64,000 nt of DNA, from NCBI GenBank assembly GCA_031272505.1, contig JAISTQ010000043.1, positions 1-64,000 on the forward strand, read 5' to 3'. The first letter of the stretch is position 1. Each line of letters starts with the position of its first letter. The notes under the pieces were generated by a model. That model did not search any database, was not told the DNA's origin, and saw only the letters and a list, made by a program, of their open reading frames with translations. The position numbers and the translations under genes are program-made. The DNA comes from Propionibacteriaceae bacterium (GTDB lineage Bacteria; Actinomycetota; Actinomycetes; Propionibacteriales; Propionibacteriaceae). Below, piece after piece: positions 32,582 through 41,158 of this stretch.

Positions 32582-33112
32582 CTAGACCGTGATTACCGCC
32601 GAACACGAGTCAATTCCGATTCCGGACAAGTACTCTCGACCTTTCAGGAAGCTCAGCTCCAGCAGCACCGCGACATGCACCAAGGTGGCGCCGAGCTTCT
32701 TGATCAGCTCGTAGGTGGCGCCGATGGTGCCGCCGGTGGCCAGCACGTCGTCGATTACCATCACCCGGGCACCGGGGATCACCGCGTCGGTTTTCACCGC
32801 CAGCGTCTCCTCGCCGTACTCCAGCGCGAAAGTCTGGGTGTAGACGTCGCCCGGCAGCTTTCCGGGCTTGCGCACCGGCACGAATCCAGCGCCCAGTTGC
32901 AAGGCCACCGGGCCGGCGAAAATGAAGCCGCGCGCCTCCATGCCGAGCACCACGTCGATGTCGGTGGGAGCGGTGGCGGCCAGCGCCGCAATCGCGGCAT
33001 GGTAGCCGCGGGCGTCCGCGAGCAGCGGGGTGATGTCCTTGAAGACCACCCCCGGCTTCGGGAAGTCGGGGACGTCCCGGATCAACGATTTGATCAACTC
33101 CAGGTCGTCCAT
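32582..33112 (-). CDS. apt: Adenine phosphoribosyltransferase
   Basis: A 176-residue purine salvage enzyme making AMP from adenine and PRPP. Seen: the N-terminal IRDVPDFPKPGVVFKDITPLL, GMEARGFIFAGPVALQLGAGFVPVRKPGKLP (the adenine-binding region) and the PRPP motif VMVIDDVLATGGT. Its length is standard. It begins six bases after the secF stop and sits in the conserved secD-secF-apt-rel order, interrupted here by a K+ channel gene. Confidence 0.96.
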   Translation of the reverse strand: MDDLELIKSLIRDVPDFPKPGVVFKDITPLLADARGYHAAIAALAATAPTDIDVVLGMEARGFIFAGPVALQLGAGFVPVRKPGKLPGDVYTQTFALEYGEETLAVKTDAVIPGARVMVIDDVLATGGTIGATYELIKKLGATLVHVAVLLELSFLKGREYLSGIGIDSCSAVITV

Positions 33113-33118
33113 GTCAGC

Positions 33119-34306
33119 CTACTTCTTGCGCTGTGACCTGGAAGTCCGGGACGGCTGGCGGCGGACCGCCGCATCCAACTCCTCAGCGGAAACCACGGAG
33201 AGATCGGCGAGATCGGAATCCGGCTCGACCACCAGCGTGGAACCCGAGGGCAATACCGTGCCGACGCGCTCGGCCTTCTTCACCTGATAGGCGAGGGCGG
33301 CCTCATGCTTGGCCTTGCGCTGCGCCCGGCGCTCCAGGCGGGCGCGATGCTCCTTCATCGGCGTCTCCAGCTCACGCATCTGGGTAAGCATCGGGGTGGC
33401 CAGGAAGATCGACGAATAGGTACCGGCGATCATGCCGACCAGCAGCGCCAAGCCCAGGTCCTTCAATGGGCCGGTGCCCAGGATGAACGCGCCGCCGAAC
33501 GTCAACGCCGCCACCGGCAGCACGCCGATGATGGTGGTGTTCAGCGAACGCACCAGCACTTGGTTGACGGATTTGTTCGCCAACTGCGAGTAGGTCTGGT
33601 CGCCGTCGAAGATGTCTTCGATGTTCTCCTTGATCTTGTCGAACACCACCACGGTGTCGTAAAGCGAGTAGCCCAGAATCGTCAACATGCCGATCAAGGT
33701 CGCCGGGGTGATGGTGAAGCCCACCAGCGCGTAGACGCCGATGGTGATGAAGAGGTCGTGCATCAGGGCGACGATGGCCGCCACTGACATCTTGATGTCC
33801 CGGAAGTAGATCCAGATCAGGATCATCACCAAGACCAGGAAGACGATCAACGCGGTGACGCCGGCCTGGGTGATCTGCGCGCCCCACGAGGCGCCGACCA
33901 GCGCGTAGCCGACCTCCTCGTTGTCCACGCCCGCCCATTTGGCCAACGCCTCCTTCACCTTGGTGACTTCGGCCGTCTCCAGGGTGCGGGTCTGCACCCG
34001 GACGGTGCCGGTGCCCACGGTGGTGGACTGGGTGTCAGCCATCTCGGGCAGACCCAGGCTGGTGGCCACGTCGGTGGCCTCGTCGGCGCTGGAGCTCGTC
34101 ACTTCGGTGACCGGGACGGTGAACTCCGAACCACCCTTGAACTCGATGCCCCAGTTGACGCCCTTGAAGACCACCGCGCAGACGCAGATCAGCAGCAGTA
34201 CGGCGGTGAACGAATACCAGATCCGCTTGTTCTTGATGAAGTCGTAGGAGATTTCGCCGGTGTAAAGGCGATGGACGATGCTCATTTTCTTCGGTGCGGC
34301 AGCCAT
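33119..34306 (-). CDS. secF: Protein translocase subunit SecF
   Basis: A 395-residue membrane protein that works with SecD to use the proton gradient for late steps of export. Seen: TM1 (about residues 28-48) followed by the family motif GVNWGIEFKGGSEFTV, a small extracytoplasmic domain, then five hydrophobic segments with VGFTITPATLIGMLTILGYSLYDTVVVFDKIKEN and RSLNTTIIGVLPVAALTFGGAF. The basic C-terminal tail is long and rich in Arg/Lys (HRARLERRAQRKAKHEAA). It starts two bases after the secD stop. Confidence 0.96.
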   Translation of the reverse strand: MAAAPKKMSIVHRLYTGEISYDFIKNKRIWYSFTAVLLLICVCAVVFKGVNWGIEFKGGSEFTVPVTEVTSSSADEATDVATSLGLPEMADTQSTTVGTGTVRVQTRTLETAEVTKVKEALAKWAGVDNEEVGYALVGASWGAQITQAGVTALIVFLVLVMILIWIYFRDIKMSVAAIVALMHDLFITIGVYALVGFTITPATLIGMLTILGYSLYDTVVVFDKIKENIEDIFDGDQTYSQLANKSVNQVLVRSLNTTIIGVLPVAALTFGGAFILGTGPLKDLGLALLVGMIAGTYSSIFLATPMLTQMRELETPMKEHRARLERRAQRKAKHEAALAYQVKKAERVGTVLPSGSTLVVEPDSDLADLSVVSAEELDAAVRRQPSRTSRSQRKK

Positions 34307-34308
34307 GA

Positions 34309-36207
34309 TTACGCCTCCCCTCCTTCGGTAGCCAAATCATCCAAGGCGGGTGCCTTCACTTTCTTCGCTTTCTTTACCGTGCCATCCGGATTCACGCCGG
34401 AGTGCAGCGGAGTGTGCTTGCCCATATGCTCGGCCTCGAAGCCGGAGAAGCGGTGGCCCTCACCCCAGAACTTGGTGCGGCCCAGCAGCGTGACCAGCGG
34501 CTTGGTGAACCAGAACACGATGGCGATGTCGATCAAAGTCGTCAAGCCCAGCGTGAAGGCGAAGCCCTTCACCGAGCCGACCGCCAGCATGAACAGCACC
34601 ACGGCGCTGAGCAGCGAGACCGAGTCGGCCGCCAAGATGGTGCGGCGGGAGACCTTCCAGCCCTGCTCGATGCCGTTGCGCAGGGATCTCCCCTCGCGCA
34701 CTTCATCGCGGATTCGCTCGAAGAAGATGATGAAGGAGTCCGCGGTGACGCCGATGGCCATGATGATGCCGGCGATGCCGGCCAGGTTCAGCGCGAAGCC
34801 CATCGCGGCGCCCAGCAACACGATGCAGGCGTAGACCAAGGTGCCGGCGATGCCCAGCGAGGCGACCACCACCACGGCCAGCGCCCGATAGTAGATCAAC
34901 GAATAGACGACCACCAGCGCGAGGCCGATGATGCCGGCCAACATGCCGACGTTCAACTGCTCGCCGCCGAGCTTGGCGGAGACGTTGTCCACCGAATCGA
35001 CGGTGAAGGCCAGCGGCAGCGCGCCGTAGCGGAGCACCGAGGCCAGGTTCGAGGCGTCTTTCTGGGTGAAGGAGCCGGAAATCTCGGCATTGCCGCCGGA
35101 GATCGTCTGCTTCACATACGGGGCGGAGATCACCGTGGAGTCCAGCACGATGCCGAACTCGTTCTTCGGCGACTCCTGGGTGGCGAGGTTCGCGGTGACC
35201 TGCTCGAAGCGGCTGGCGCCCTCGGCGTCGAAGGTGAGCGTGACCACGTAGCTCACCGAGTTCTGCGGCACGGTGGCCTGCGAATCGGAGACCGACTCGC
35301 CCGGAATCAGCGCCGGGCCGAGCAGGAACTTGTAATAACCTTCCTCATCGCAGGTGAGCAGCATCTGATCGGGCACGTCGGGGAAGGAATCGCCGCACTC
35401 GAAGGCTTCGTAATCGGCGGTGTCCTGTTCGGTGGGCTCCCAAGCCAGCAACGTCTCAAACTCCGCGTCGCTCATGTTGGCGACGTCGACGGTGGTTGCG
35501 GTGGGACGCGGCGACTCGACCGGCGGCGGCAACTGCGGCAGCGGGCGGCCATCGGCGGTGGGCTCGGGCTCGCTGGTGGCCTCGGCGTCCGCACCGGCGT
35601 CCGCGCCAGCGTCTTCGCCCTCAGCGGCGTCTTCGCCCTCAGTGGCGTCTTCGCCCTCGGTGGCCTCAGCGCCTTCAGTGGCCGTCGGATCCTCCTCGGT
35701 GGTGGTGCCGATGATGTTGCCCTCGGAATCCACGATGTTGCCGTTCTCGTCAATGCTGATCTCGGAGGAGGTGCCGGTGTCGGTGCCAGTGCTGGACGTG
35801 TCGGTGCCCGCGTAGATGGCCGTCAAGTCGGTGGCGTACACCTTGCGGAAGTAGAGCTGGGCTGTCGTGCCGACCATGTTCTGCAACTCTTCGTTCTGCA
35901 CGTTTGGCGCGGAGACGATGATCTGCCGCTCGCCGGAAGTGGTGACCTCCGTCTCGCCCACGCCCATGGAGTCCACGCGCTGGGAGATGATGTTGCGGGC
36001 CAACTCCAGGGAGTCTGGGTCAACCGAGCCGGTGCCCGAGGTGTTGGCGGCCGTCAGGGTGACGGTGGTGCCGCCGCTCAGGTCGAGGCCGAGCTTCGGC
36101 GACCAGGAATTGGTGAAGAACATGATCACGTAGAGGATCACGATGAACAGCGCAAAGGTACCTACTGTGCGCAGCGGATGGCCGGGTTTCCGGCTTGATG
36201 TGGCCAT
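34309..36207 (-). CDS. secD: Protein translocase subunit SecD
   Basis: A 632-residue translocase subunit. Seen: TM1 (FALFIVILYVIMFF), the motif PKLGLDLSGGTTVTL, the P1 extracytoplasmic domain, and a C-terminal five-TM block with GVTADSFIIFFERIRDEVREG. P1 carries a low-complexity insert of about 100 residues (roughly 133-232) that is rich in Glu/Asp/Thr/Ala and ends in a Pro-rich stretch; part of it is a six-residue tandem repeat. Actinobacterial SecD often has an extra linker here, but the tandem repeats are notable. It starts six bases after yajC. Confidence 0.96.
   Translation of the reverse strand: MATSSRKPGHPLRTVGTFALFIVILYVIMFFTNSWSPKLGLDLSGGTTVTLTAANTSGTGSVDPDSLELARNIISQRVDSMGVGETEVTTSGERQIIVSAPNVQNEELQNMVGTTAQLYFRKVYATDLTAIYAGTDTSSTGTDTGTSSEISIDENGNIVDSEGNIIGTTTEEDPTATEGAEATEGEDATEGEDAAEGEDAGADAGADAEATSEPEPTADGRPLPQLPPPVESPRPTATTVDVANMSDAEFETLLAWEPTEQDTADYEAFECGDSFPDVPDQMLLTCDEEGYYKFLLGPALIPGESVSDSQATVPQNSVSYVVTLTFDAEGASRFEQVTANLATQESPKNEFGIVLDSTVISAPYVKQTISGGNAEISGSFTQKDASNLASVLRYGALPLAFTVDSVDNVSAKLGGEQLNVGMLAGIIGLALVVVYSLIYYRALAVVVVASLGIAGTLVYACIVLLGAAMGFALNLAGIAGIIMAIGVTADSFIIFFERIRDEVREGRSLRNGIEQGWKVSRRTILAADSVSLLSAVVLFMLAVGSVKGFAFTLGLTTLIDIAIVFWFTKPLVTLLGRTKFWGEGHRFSGFEAEHMGKHTPLHSGVNPDGTVKKAKKVKAPALDDLATEGGEA
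35611..35658 (-). repeat. 18-bp in-frame tandem repeat within secD
   Basis: The core GTCTTCGCCCTC recurs at 35611-35622, 35629-35640 and 35647-35658, exactly 18 bases apart, with imperfect flanking units. It encodes EGEDAT/EGEDAA/EGEDAG in the acidic insert of SecD, about residues 183-200. Copy number changes would keep the reading frame. Confidence 0.85.
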
Positions 36208-36213
36208 GATTGA

Positions 36214-36651
36214 TTACTTCTCCGGGTTTGCTTTGAAAAAATCGTCTGGGTCTTGCGGCTCGTCACCCTCGTAGGCGATCTCGCCGTAGGTGCTGTCGTC
36301 CTTGTCGGCGGCGTCGTCATCCTTGGTGTTGACGGCCTCGGCGGGGGTGGAGTCTTCGTAGCCTTCGTCGACATACTCGAACTCGTCTTCCACCTTCTGG
36401 GTGTTCAACGCCTGCTTGACGAAGGTGATCTCAATCCCAGGGGCGACTTCCAGGATGAATTGCTTCTCGCCCATGTGGACGATGGTGCCGATCATGCCGC
36501 CGATGGTCATCACGCGGGAGCCGACGCCAATCTTGGAGATCGCCTCCTTTTGGGCCTCGCGCTGCTTCTTCTGCGGACGGATCATCATGAAATAGACCGC
36601 CACGCCGACAGCGATGACCATGAAAATAGTGCCCCAGGTCTCTCCGCCCAT
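36214..36651 (-). CDS. yajC: Preprotein translocase subunit YajC
   Basis: A 145-residue single-span membrane protein of the SecDF-YajC complex. Seen: the N-terminal membrane segment (IFMVIAVGVAVYFMMIRPQKKQ, about residues 8-29), the family motif KIGVGSRVMTIGGMIGTIVHMGE, and an acidic C-terminal tail of about 60 residues. AAGGAG lies six bases before the ATG. It comes before secD in the usual order. Confidence 0.95.
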   Translation of the reverse strand: MGGETWGTIFMVIAVGVAVYFMMIRPQKKQREAQKEAISKIGVGSRVMTIGGMIGTIVHMGEKQFILEVAPGIEITFVKQALNTQKVEDEFEYVDEGYEDSTPAEAVNTKDDDAADKDDSTYGEIAYEGDEPQDPDDFFKANPEK

Positions 36652-36707
36652 CGTTTGCTCCTTATTACGACATGAAAAAATCAGGCGGTGCGAAGACCGC
36701 CAAGGAT

Positions 36708-37745
36708 TTAGCTTACCGCAAAGAGCGAATCTTGCGAACCCGGAGCCACAGGTGGCGTCAATCCCAAGTGGTGGAAAGCGCTGGCGGTGGCAATCCGGCC
36801 GCGCGGGGTGCGCATCAGGAATCCCTTGCGCACCAGGAACGGCTCGGCCACCTCCTCGATGGTGTCCGCCTCTTCGGAAACCGCCATCGCCAAGGTGCCC
36901 AGGCCCACCGGCCCACCGCCAAACTTGACGCAGACCGCCTCCAGCACCCGGCGATCCAGCCGATCCAAGCCCAATTCGTCCACCTCGTAGAGGGCGAGCG
37001 CCGCCGCCGCCACCTCCTGGCTGAGCTGGCCCGCAGAACGCACCTGGGCGTAGTCGCGCACCCGGCGCAGCAGCCGGTTGGCGATGCGCGGGGTGCCTCG
37101 GGATCGGGAGGCGATTTCGTCCGCCACCCCCTTTCCCAACTCGATGCCGAGCAGTTTCGCGGAACGGTTGACGATGCGGGACAGCGCGTCATCGTCATAG
37201 AAATCCAACTGGGCGGTGAAGCCGAAACGGTCGCGCAGCGGGCCGGGCAGCAGGCCGGCGCGGGTGGTCGCCCCCACCAAGGTGAAGGGCGGGATTTCCA
37301 GCGGGATGGCGGTGGCCCCCGGCCCCTTGCCGACCACCACGTCGACGCGGAAGTCCTCCATGGCCAGATACAGCATCTCCTCGGCCGGACGGGCCATCCG
37401 GTGGATCTCGTCCAGGAAGAACACCTCGCCCTGCTCCAGCGAGGAGAGGATCGCGGCCAGATCCCCGGCGTGTTGGATCGCCGGGCCCGACGATATGCGG
37501 ATCGGCACCGCCAACTCGTTGGCGATGATCATCGCCAGGGTGGTCTTGCCCAAACCGGGCGGCCCGGAAAGCAGCACATGCTCCGGCACCGACTCGCGGG
37601 CCTTCGCCGCCTCGATCACCAGGCCCAACTGCTCGGCGACCCGCTCCTGGCCGCCGAAGTCGCGCAGATGGGTGGGACGCAGCGCGCTCTCCACCGCCCG
37701 CTCGTCACCTTGCGGGAAGGGATCCAGCGGATCAAGCTCACTCAT
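36708..37745 (-). CDS. ruvB: Holliday junction branch-migration helicase RuvB
   Basis: A 345-residue AAA+ motor that drives Holliday junction migration with RuvA. Seen: the N-terminal [20 protein letters not shown], Walker [19 protein letters not shown] (about residues 61-78), Walker [29 protein letters not shown], and a C-terminal winged helix with [20 protein letters not shown]. The ATG overlaps the pgm stop as ATGA. RuvC and RuvA, which normally precede RuvB, are not here; pgm takes their place. The longer upstream frame is read-through of the pgm region in another frame. Confidence 0.96.
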   Translation of the reverse strand: MSELDPLDPFPQGDERAVESALRPTHLRDFGGQERVAEQLGLVIEAAKARESVPEHVLLSGPPGLGKTTLAMIIANELAVPIRISSGPAIQHAGDLAAILSSLEQGEVFFLDEIHRMARPAEEMLYLAMEDFRVDVVVGKGPGATAIPLEIPPFTLVGATTRAGLLPGPLRDRFGFTAQLDFYDDDALSRIVNRSAKLLGIELGKGVADEIASRSRGTPRIANRLLRRVRDYAQVRSAGQLSQEVAAAALALYEVDELGLDRLDRRVLEAVCVKFGGGPVGLGTLAMAVSEEADTIEEVAEPFLVRKGFLMRTPRGRIATASAFHHLGLTPPVAPGSQDSLFAVS

Positions 37746-39370
37746 GCCAACACCGCGTCCACGAGTTCCTTGGCCTGCTCTTGCACCGCTTTCAAGTGCT
37801 CCGGCCCGGTGAGCGACTCGGCGTAGATCTTGTAGACGTTCTCGGTGCCCGAAGGCCGGGCGGCGAACCAGGCGTTCGCGGTGGCCACCTTCAGCCCGCC
37901 GATGGCGGCCCCGTTGCCGGGCGCCTCGGTGAGGATGCTGGTGATCGGCTCGCCGGCCAACTCGGCGGCGGAGACGTCGGCGGCGGAGAGCCGGGACAGC
38001 TTGCCCTTCTGCTCGCGGGTGGCCGGGGCGTCCACCCGGGCGTAGTTGGAACTGCCGAACTGGGCTTCCAACTCGGCATAGCGCTGCGAGGGCGTCTTGC
38101 CGGTGACCGCGAGGATCTCGGAGGCCAACAGCGCCAGCAGCAGCCCGTCCTTGTCGGTCGTCCAAGTCTGCCCAGCCTTCGTCAAGAAGGAGGCGCCGGC
38201 CGATTCCTCGCCGCCGAAGCCGATCTCGCCGGTCATCAGGCCGGGGACGAACCACTTGAAGCCCACCGGCACCTCGACCAGCTTGCGGCCCAGCGCGGCC
38301 GCCACCTTGTCGATGATGGATGACGACACCAGCGTCTTGCCCACTCCGGCGGTGGGCGACCAGCCCGGACGGTGGGTGAAGAGATAGTCGATGGCGACAG
38401 CCAGGTAGGCGTTCGGGTTCAACAGCCCGTAATCGGGGGTGACGATCCCGTGCCGATCCGAGTCGGCGTCGTTGCCCGTCGAGATCTGGTAGGCGTCCTT
38501 GTTGTCGATCAGCGAGGCCATCGCGTACGGGCTGGAGCAGTCCATCCGGATTTTGCCGTCCCAATCGAGGGTCATGAAATACCAGGTGGGATCGACCACC
38601 GGGTTCACCACCGTCAGATCGATGCCCAGATGCTCGGAGATGTACTGCCAGTATTGCACCGAGGCCCCGCCCAGCGGATCGGCCCCGATGCGCACCCCGG
38701 CGTGCGCGATGGCGTCCAGATCGATGGCGTTGCGCAGATCCTGGCAGTACGGGGTGAGGTAGTCGAACACCGAGACCGAGCCGATGGCCTGCGAGAAGGG
38801 CACCCGCTGGATGCCGGACGGATCGCGCAGCAGCTCGTTGGCGCGGGCGGCGATCACGGCGGTGGCGTCCGAATCGGCCGGGCCACCGTGCGGCGGGTTG
38901 TACTTGAAGCCGCCGTCCGCCGGTGGATTGTGGGACGGGGTGGCCACGATACCGTCGGCGCGCGGCCCGGTGTGCGTGGCGTTGTAGACGATGATCGCCC
39001 GCGAGACCGCCGGGGTGGGCGTGTAATCCGCTTCCCGTTCGGCGAACAGCGCGACGCCGTTCGCGACCAGCACCTCGATAGCCGACTTCCAGGCCGGATG
39101 CGAGAGCGCGTGGGTGTCCTTGCCGAGGAACAGCGGGCCGGTGATGCCCTGGCTGGCCCGGTACTCCACAATCGCCTGGGTGGTGGCCAGAATGTGCAGT
39201 TCGTTGAAGGCGGTCTTCAACGAGGATCCCCGGTGCCCGGAGGTGCCGAACACCACCTGCTGGTCGGGATTGTCAGGATCGGGCGTCAAGTCGTAATAGG
39301 CGGCCAACACCGCGTCAACATCTATCAGGTCTGCAGCTTGGGCACGCTGGCCGGCACGTGGGTGAGTCAT
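37742..39370 (-). CDS. pgm: Phosphoglucomutase (alpha-D-glucose-1,6-phosphate dependent)
   Basis: A 542-residue enzyme of the alpha-D-phosphohexomutase family interconverting glucose-1-phosphate and glucose-6-phosphate, linking glycogen and nucleotide-sugar synthesis with glycolysis. Seen: [10 protein letters not shown] near the start, the phospho-serine loop region [17 protein letters not shown] (Ser of TPSHNP), the metal-binding loop [11 protein letters not shown], the sugar-binding [10 protein letters not shown] and the C-terminal phosphate-binding [15 protein letters not shown]. The ATG follows a TACGAT box by six bases, with no Shine-Dalgarno. It is coupled to ruvB by an ATGA overlap. 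Confidence 0.95.
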   Translation of the reverse strand: MTHPRAGQRAQAADLIDVDAVLAAYYDLTPDPDNPDQQVVFGTSGHRGSSLKTAFNELHILATTQAIVEYRASQGITGPLFLGKDTHALSHPAWKSAIEVLVANGVALFAEREADYTPTPAVSRAIIVYNATHTGPRADGIVATPSHNPPADGGFKYNPPHGGPADSDATAVIAARANELLRDPSGIQRVPFSQAIGSVSVFDYLTPYCQDLRNAIDLDAIAHAGVRIGADPLGGASVQYWQYISEHLGIDLTVVNPVVDPTWYFMTLDWDGKIRMDCSSPYAMASLIDNKDAYQISTGNDADSDRHGIVTPDYGLLNPNAYLAVAIDYLFTHRPGWSPTAGVGKTLVSSSIIDKVAAALGRKLVEVPVGFKWFVPGLMTGEIGFGGEESAGASFLTKAGQTWTTDKDGLLLALLASEILAVTGKTPSQRYAELEAQFGSSNYARVDAPATREQKGKLSRLSAADVSAAELAGEPITSILTEAPGNGAAIGGLKVATANAWFAARPSGTENVYKIYAESLTGPEHLKAVQEQAKELVDAVLA

Positions 39371-39376
39371 AGCTTT

Positions 39377-39394
39377 ATCGTAGTGAACTAAACT
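39377..39394. promoter_or_regulatory. Divergent leaderless promoters in a 30-base gap (pgm / YbbN-like gene)
   Basis: On the minus strand TACGAT (39382-39377) is six bases before the pgm ATG. On the plus strand TAAACT (39389-39394) is six bases before the ATG at 39401. The two -10 boxes are separated by six bases, so their -35 regions would overlap the opposing gene. The two promoters probably exclude each other. Confidence 0.5.
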
Positions 39395-39400
39395 ACCGAC

Positions 39401-40279
39401 ATGGCTAGTTTCAGCGCGGCGCGCGCCTTGGATCTTTCGGCATTGGTGGAAAAGGCGAAGAATCCGCCGCCCACCCCCGGCACCGCCAGCTACGTCCAGG
39501 AGGTGGACGAGCGCAGTTTCGAGCCCACCCTCGCCAAATCGGTGAAGCATCCAGTGGTGCTGGAGATCTACTCGGCGAAAGACAAGGCCGGGGTGGCGCT
39601 CGCCCAGACGCTGGCCCGGCTCGTCAACGAGGCGAACGGGGCGCTGTTGCTGGCCCGGGTGGACATCGACGCCGTCCCGCAGATCGCGCAGGCCTTCGGC
39701 ATCCAGGCGGTGCCCACGGTGCTCGGCGTGGTGGCCGGGCAACTCGTCCCGCTCTTCCAGGGCACCAAGGATGAGCCCGAGGTGCGCGCGATCCTGGCGC
39801 AGTTGCTGCAGGCGGCCGCCCAGGCGGGGATCACCGGCCGGGCCGAGCCCGTCACCCGCATCGACGCGCCCGATCCGAAGTTCGCCGCCGCCGACGCCGC
39901 CTTGGAAAAAGGCGATTACGCGGCCGCGGTGGCCGAGTACGACAAACTGCTCGCCGACGCCCCGAATGACGCGGAGGCGAAGGCTGGACGCGCCCAGGCG
40001 GCCTTTTTGCTGCGGCTCACCAGCGTCGATCCGGATGCGATCGCCAAGGCTGAGTCGGCTCCTACCGACGTGGCGGCGCAGTTCGCGGCCGCGGACGCCG
40101 AGCTGGCCCAGGGGTTGGCCGCCGCCGCTTTCGCGCGGCTGATCGAGTTGGTGCGCAATACCGCCGGGGAGGAGCGCGAGACGGTCCGGGCGCGGCTGTT
40201 GGAGCTCTTCGACACCTACGGCAACGCCCACCCGGAGGTGGCCAAGGCCCGCCGCGACCTGATGGCCGCCCTTTTCTGA
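39401..40279 (+). CDS. Thioredoxin-fold / TPR co-chaperone (YbbN/CnoX-like)
   Basis: A 292-residue soluble protein. Residues about 30-140 form a thioredoxin fold ([26 protein letters not shown]...[21 protein letters not shown]) in which the redox CxxC pair is replaced by AKDK, so it cannot act as a classic disulphide reductase. The C-terminal half has TPR-like Ala-rich helices ([34 protein letters not shown]) and the YbbN-type end [30 protein letters not shown] (written [12 protein letters not shown]). The family holds proteins for GroEL/DnaK in stress. It is divergent from pgm. Confidence 0.88.
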   Translation: MASFSAARALDLSALVEKAKNPPPTPGTASYVQEVDERSFEPTLAKSVKHPVVLEIYSAKDKAGVALAQTLARLVNEANGALLLARVDIDAVPQIAQAFGIQAVPTVLGVVAGQLVPLFQGTKDEPEVRAILAQLLQAAAQAGITGRAEPVTRIDAPDPKFAAADAALEKGDYAAAVAEYDKLLADAPNDAEAKAGRAQAAFLLRLTSVDPDAIAKAESAPTDVAAQFAAADAELAQGLAAAAFARLIELVRNTAGEERETVRARLLELFDTYGNAHPEVAKARRDLMAALF

Positions 40280-40311
40280 TCGGTCGGGCAACTTCGCCCG
40301 CCCGCAGGGCA

Positions 40312-40317
40312 TAGAAT
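40312..40317 (+). promoter_or_regulatory. -10 box of the epimerase gene (leaderless type)
   Basis: TAGAAT ends seven bases before the ATG at 40325. The intervening CCCATTC has no Shine-Dalgarno character, so translation probably begins at the 5' end of the mRNA. Confidence 0.5.
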
Positions 40318-40324
40318 CCCATTC

Positions 40325-40756
40325 ATGAGTGATTCTGTTTTCATCTGCATTGACCATGTCGGTTACGCCGTTCCGGATCTGGACGCGGCCATCAAGCTCC
40401 ACACCGAGGTCTTCGGTTTCCGGCTGCTGCACAAGGAAGTGAACGAGGAGCAGGGCGTCGCCGAGGCGATGCTGGGCACCGGCGACCAACTGCCCGAAAG
40501 CGCCCAAGTCCAGTTGCTGGGCTCGCTCGGCCCCGATACCACCATCGGCAAGTGGCTGGAGAAGAACGGCGGCCGCGGCGGCGTGCAGCAGGTCTGCTAT
40601 CGGGTCTCCGACATCGAGAAGGCTTCCGCGATCCTGCGCGAACGGGGCGTGGTGCTGCTCTATGACGAGCCGAAGACGGGCACCGCGGGCTCCAAGATCA
40701 ACTTCGCGCATCCGAAATCGACCGGCGGCATCCTGTTGGAGATCGTGCAGAAGTAG
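40325..40756 (+). CDS. mce: Methylmalonyl-CoA epimerase
   Basis: A 143-residue VOC-fold enzyme converting (S)- and (R)-methylmalonyl-CoA, needed for B12-dependent succinate-propionate interconversion (Wood-Werkman cycle or propionate breakdown). Seen: the paired beta-alpha-beta modules with the metal ligands in [12 protein letters not shown] (His), [11 protein letters not shown] (Gln), [11 protein letters not shown] (His) and ILLEIVQ (Glu). The length is typical. No other propionate genes are in the window. It is convergent with hisI across an 18-base gap. Confidence 0.93.
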   Translation: MSDSVFICIDHVGYAVPDLDAAIKLHTEVFGFRLLHKEVNEEQGVAEAMLGTGDQLPESAQVQLLGSLGPDTTIGKWLEKNGGRGGVQQVCYRVSDIEKASAILRERGVVLLYDEPKTGTAGSKINFAHPKSTGGILLEIVQK

Positions 40757-40774
40757 CTAACTGTAGCTAAACGC

Positions 40775-41101
40775 CTAGTCGTCATCGTCAAAACACGACT
40801 GTTTGCCGGTGTGGCAGGCCGGGCCGTGTTGGTGTACCCGCAGCAGCAGCGTGTCCGCGTCGCAGTCTTGCTTGACGTCAACGACCTCCTGGTAGTTGCC
40901 GGAGGTCTCGCCCTTCACCCAGTATTGCTGCCGGGAGCGGGACCAGTAGGTGGCCCGCTTGGTCTCCAGGGTGCGGCGCAGCGCCTCGGCGTTCATCCAG
41001 GCGAGCATCAGCACCTGTGAAGTGGTGGCTTCTTGGACGACGACGGGCACCAGCCCATCTGTGTTCCACTTCGGGTTCAGGCTGGACGTTTGTTCAAACA
41101 C
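40775..41101 (-). CDS. hisI: Phosphoribosyl-AMP cyclohydrolase
   Basis: A 108-residue enzyme that opens the adenine ring of PR-AMP, third step of histidine synthesis. Seen: [43 protein letters not shown] and the metal ligands [16 protein letters not shown] and [13 protein letters not shown]. It lacks the HisE pyrophosphatase domain, so it is the stand-alone form. The start is GTG after GGGAGT; a CACAAT -10-like box lies six bases upstream of the GTG. No other his biosynthesis gene is adjacent. A terminal Asp run (FDDDD) ends the protein. Confidence 0.94.
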   Translation of the reverse strand: MFEQTSSLNPKWNTDGLVPVVVQEATTSQVLMLAWMNAEALRRTLETKRATYWSRSRQQYWVKGETSGNYQEVVDVKQDCDADTLLLRVHQHGPACHTGKQSCFDDDD

Positions 41102-41158
41102 ACTCCCATTGTGGCAGGTTGTTCAAGCCTTTTACGAAGTGCGTGGCAGAATAGGGCG

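Noticed and set aside
35602..35670. Short spaced repeats considered as a CRISPR-like array
   Set aside because: The 18-bp units are in frame in secD, without spacers; they encode an acidic linker.
40755..40770. TAGCTAACTG shared between the mce 3' end and the gltD 3' end (468-478)
   Set aside because: A short match, partly within gltD coding sequence; most likely chance.
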